This document shows positions 62,672 to 64,000 of a stretch of DNA of 64,000 bases, in pieces (the stretch's first letter is position 1; each line of letters starts with the position of its first letter). Under the pieces are notes generated by a model. It made no database searches and was not told the origin of the DNA. It saw nothing but the letters and a program-made list of their open reading frames with translations. The stretch lies in contig CALNXQ010000005.1 in the NCBI GenBank assembly GCA_942490535.1, positions 310,001 to 374,000 of the forward strand. The letters run 5' to 3'. The DNA is from JAEINY01 sp942490535 (GTDB lineage Bacteria; Bacteroidota; Bacteroidia; Bacteroidales; Marinilabiliaceae). The translations under genes and the position numbers were made by a program.

Positions 62672-63779
62672 TTAATCTTTACTAAATACTTCCTGGGCCC
62701 CAAATTCCATCAGGTAAGCCTTGATGAATCCATCAATGTCGCCATCCAGTACGGCGGATACATTTGAGGTTTCATGCCCGGTACGTACATCTTTCACTAA
62801 TTTATAGGGCTGTAGGACATACGAACGGATTTGCGATCCCCATTCAATTTTCATCTTTTGCCCTTCAATCTTATTCTGTGCTTCCAGGCGCTTACGCAAC
62901 TCGATCTCGTACAATTGCGATTTCAAAATGCGCATGGCATTCTCTTTATTGCCCAACTGAGAACGCGATTCGGTATTTTCAATGACAATACCTGAAGGTG
63001 CGTGACGCAGACGTACTCCTGTTTCCACTTTATTTACATTCTGTCCACCCGCACCACCCGAACGAAAGGTCTCCCAGGTAATTTCCGACGGATTAATTTC
63101 AATCTCAATGGTATCATCAATCAGTGGTATGACATACACCGAGGTAAAAGACGTCATGCGCTTGTTGGCCGCATTAAAGGGTGACAAGCGCACTAAGCGA
63201 TGCACGCCATTTTCACTTTTCAGGAAACCAAAGGCAAAATCGCCTTCAAACTGCAGCGATACGGTTTTAATTCCCGCATCATCACCCGGCTGATAATTGA
63301 CTTCCTTCACTTTATAGCCATGGGCTTCGCCCCAACGCAGATACATCCGCATGAGCATTTCAGCCCAGTCCTGACTTTCCGTACCCCCGGCGCCGGCATT
63401 AATTTTCAACACCGCACCCATCTTATCCTCTTCGCGACGCAACATGTTTTTGAGCTCCACTTTTTCAATCAACTCCAGCGTTAATTGATATTGCTCCTCC
63501 ACATCGCCTTCCTCCGCATCACCGGATTTGTGAAAATCATACAAAATTTGCAAATCATCCACCGCCGTCTTGACCTCTTCATAGTCATTGACCCAGCTTT
63601 TGAGTTCGCGTAAGCTCTTCATCTGCACCTCTGCTTTTTTGGCATCGTCCCAAAAGTCGGGTGCCTGAGAACGCAGATCTTCTTCTTCTATTTGGATTTT
63701 TTTACGATCGATGTCAAAGATACCCCCTTAGCGCATGCTCGCGCCCAGCTACATCTTTTAATTGGTCTTGTGAAATCAT
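62672..63779 (-). CDS. prfB: Peptide chain release factor 2 (programmed +1 frameshift)
   Basis: RF2 ends translation at UAA and UGA. The zero frame starts at ATG 63779 (MISQDQLKDVAGREHALRGYL) and meets TGA at 63714-63716. A +1 shift continues DIDRKKIQIEEEDL and runs to 62672, about 368 residues in all. The SPF stop-recognition tripeptide (RLSPFN) and the GGQ motif (GGAGGQNVNK) are both present. The frameshift lets RF2 set its own level. The site (positions 63713-63728) keeps the full AGGGGGTATCTTTGAC signal. Annotating from ATG 63628 would miss the true N-terminus. Confidence 0.96.
63713..63728 (-). promoter_or_regulatory. prfB programmed frameshift signal
   Basis: AGGGGGTATCTTTGAC: an internal Shine-Dalgarno-like AGGGGG, the slippery CTT, the in-frame TGA and a following C. 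This is identical to the classical bacterial RF2 recoding site. It is notable because Bacteroidota rarely use Shine-Dalgarno pairing for initiation. Confidence 0.93.
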
Positions 63780-63868
63780 AGTTTAATTCGTTTAAGACAC
63801 AAAGGTATAAAATTGAAGGTAGTTGCCAATAAAGAGACAGGCACATTGTTACATTTAACCATAACGTA

Positions 63869-64000
63869 CTTTTGCATGACATTGTGGCGCTTTTAACCCT
63901 TGCGCAGTGCTTTTATAGCTTTGTGCACCGTCTTTACCTGACATTGTGGCGCTTTTAGACCTTTCTGCAGTGCTCCGGAGCCTTTGCGCAGTGCCTTTAC
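63869..64000 (+). repeat. Degenerate 21-bp tandem array, CTTTT...GCAGTG motif, running off the window
   Basis: CTTTT-type unit starts fall at 63869, 63890, 63910, 63931, 63952, 63973 and 63994 (spacings 21,20,21,21,21,21). Units end in GCGCAGTG, TGTGGCG or TGCACCG. Units 1 and 4 share TGACATTGTGGCG, and units 2 and 6 share TTGCGCAGTG. The array begins about 90 bases upstream of the prfB start and continues past the window end. Confidence 0.85.

Noticed and set aside
62661..62703. Longer start for the ArsC-like protein
   Set aside because: It adds 14 unconserved residues and overlaps prfB; the catalytic Cys sits at the usual position 10 from the inner ATG.
62672..63628. prfB as a plain 318-residue gene from ATG 63628
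   Set aside because: A shifted N-terminal part with a classical frameshift site precedes it, so the shorter version is an artefact of the in-frame TGA.

Overview
The window is a piece of a Bacteroidota chromosome (class Bacteroidia or a close relative; I cannot place it lower). Supporting this: a type IX secretion cargo with a gliding-type C-terminal domain beside a PorP/SprF partner, several start-proximal TAnnTTTG promoter elements, a SpoIIM/DUF4129/DUF4350/MoxR/DUF58 locus, a creD regulator locus and an OlsF-like acyltransferase. HydF and a polysulfide/thiosulfate reductase-type molybdoenzyme suggest anaerobic or facultative life. I recognised no rRNA, tRNA, CRISPR array or prophage.

Positions 1-10.2 kb (minus strand) form one long sulfur-respiration and molybdenum-cofactor block: PsrA-, PsrB- and PsrC-like proteins, two YeeE/YedE sulfur-transport halves and a rhodanese-fold protein. 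A Moco-type riboswitch with an intrinsic terminator follows, then mobB-like, moeA, moaA, moaC and a MOSC-MogA fusion. mobA diverges at 10.4 kb. At 11.0-13.3 kb are a small CMD-like gene, a porin and a flavinylation-motif FMN-binding protein.

At 14.0-22.8 kb a tight five-gene operon joins a type IX cargo, its PorP/SprF-like partner, a PD40/PKD protein, an unknown exported protein and a propeller sensor ending in a SpoIIE phosphatase. At 23.4-25.5 kb an IS66 element with an 8-bp target duplication sits 9 bp before the start codon of a membrane-anchored gene with a HEPN-like motif. hydF and a fused AMP-ligase/ACP/acyltransferase follow, then a WYL regulator with small accessory genes, a PAS histidine kinase, aspartase, an NtrC-like regulator lacking a DNA-binding domain, Ppx/GppA and a NatAB-like ABC exporter.

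At 43.0-45.7 kb a membrane protein, a winged-helix regulator and creD carry two matching 19-bp palindromic operators. A radical SAM protein, a TPR metallopeptidase, purT, and the RDD/SpoIIM/DUF4129/DUF4350/MoxR/DUF58 locus follow. The right end holds a degenerate class-V-aminotransferase-like protein, an LpxH-like phosphoesterase with a glycosyltransferase, an OlsF-like acyltransferase, an ArsC-family protein and prfB with its programmed +1 frameshift.

The least explained structure is a set of three intergenic arrays (about 48.4, 57.1 and 63.9 kb). Each is built of degenerate units spaced almost exactly 21-22 bp apart, and each has its own unrelated motif.
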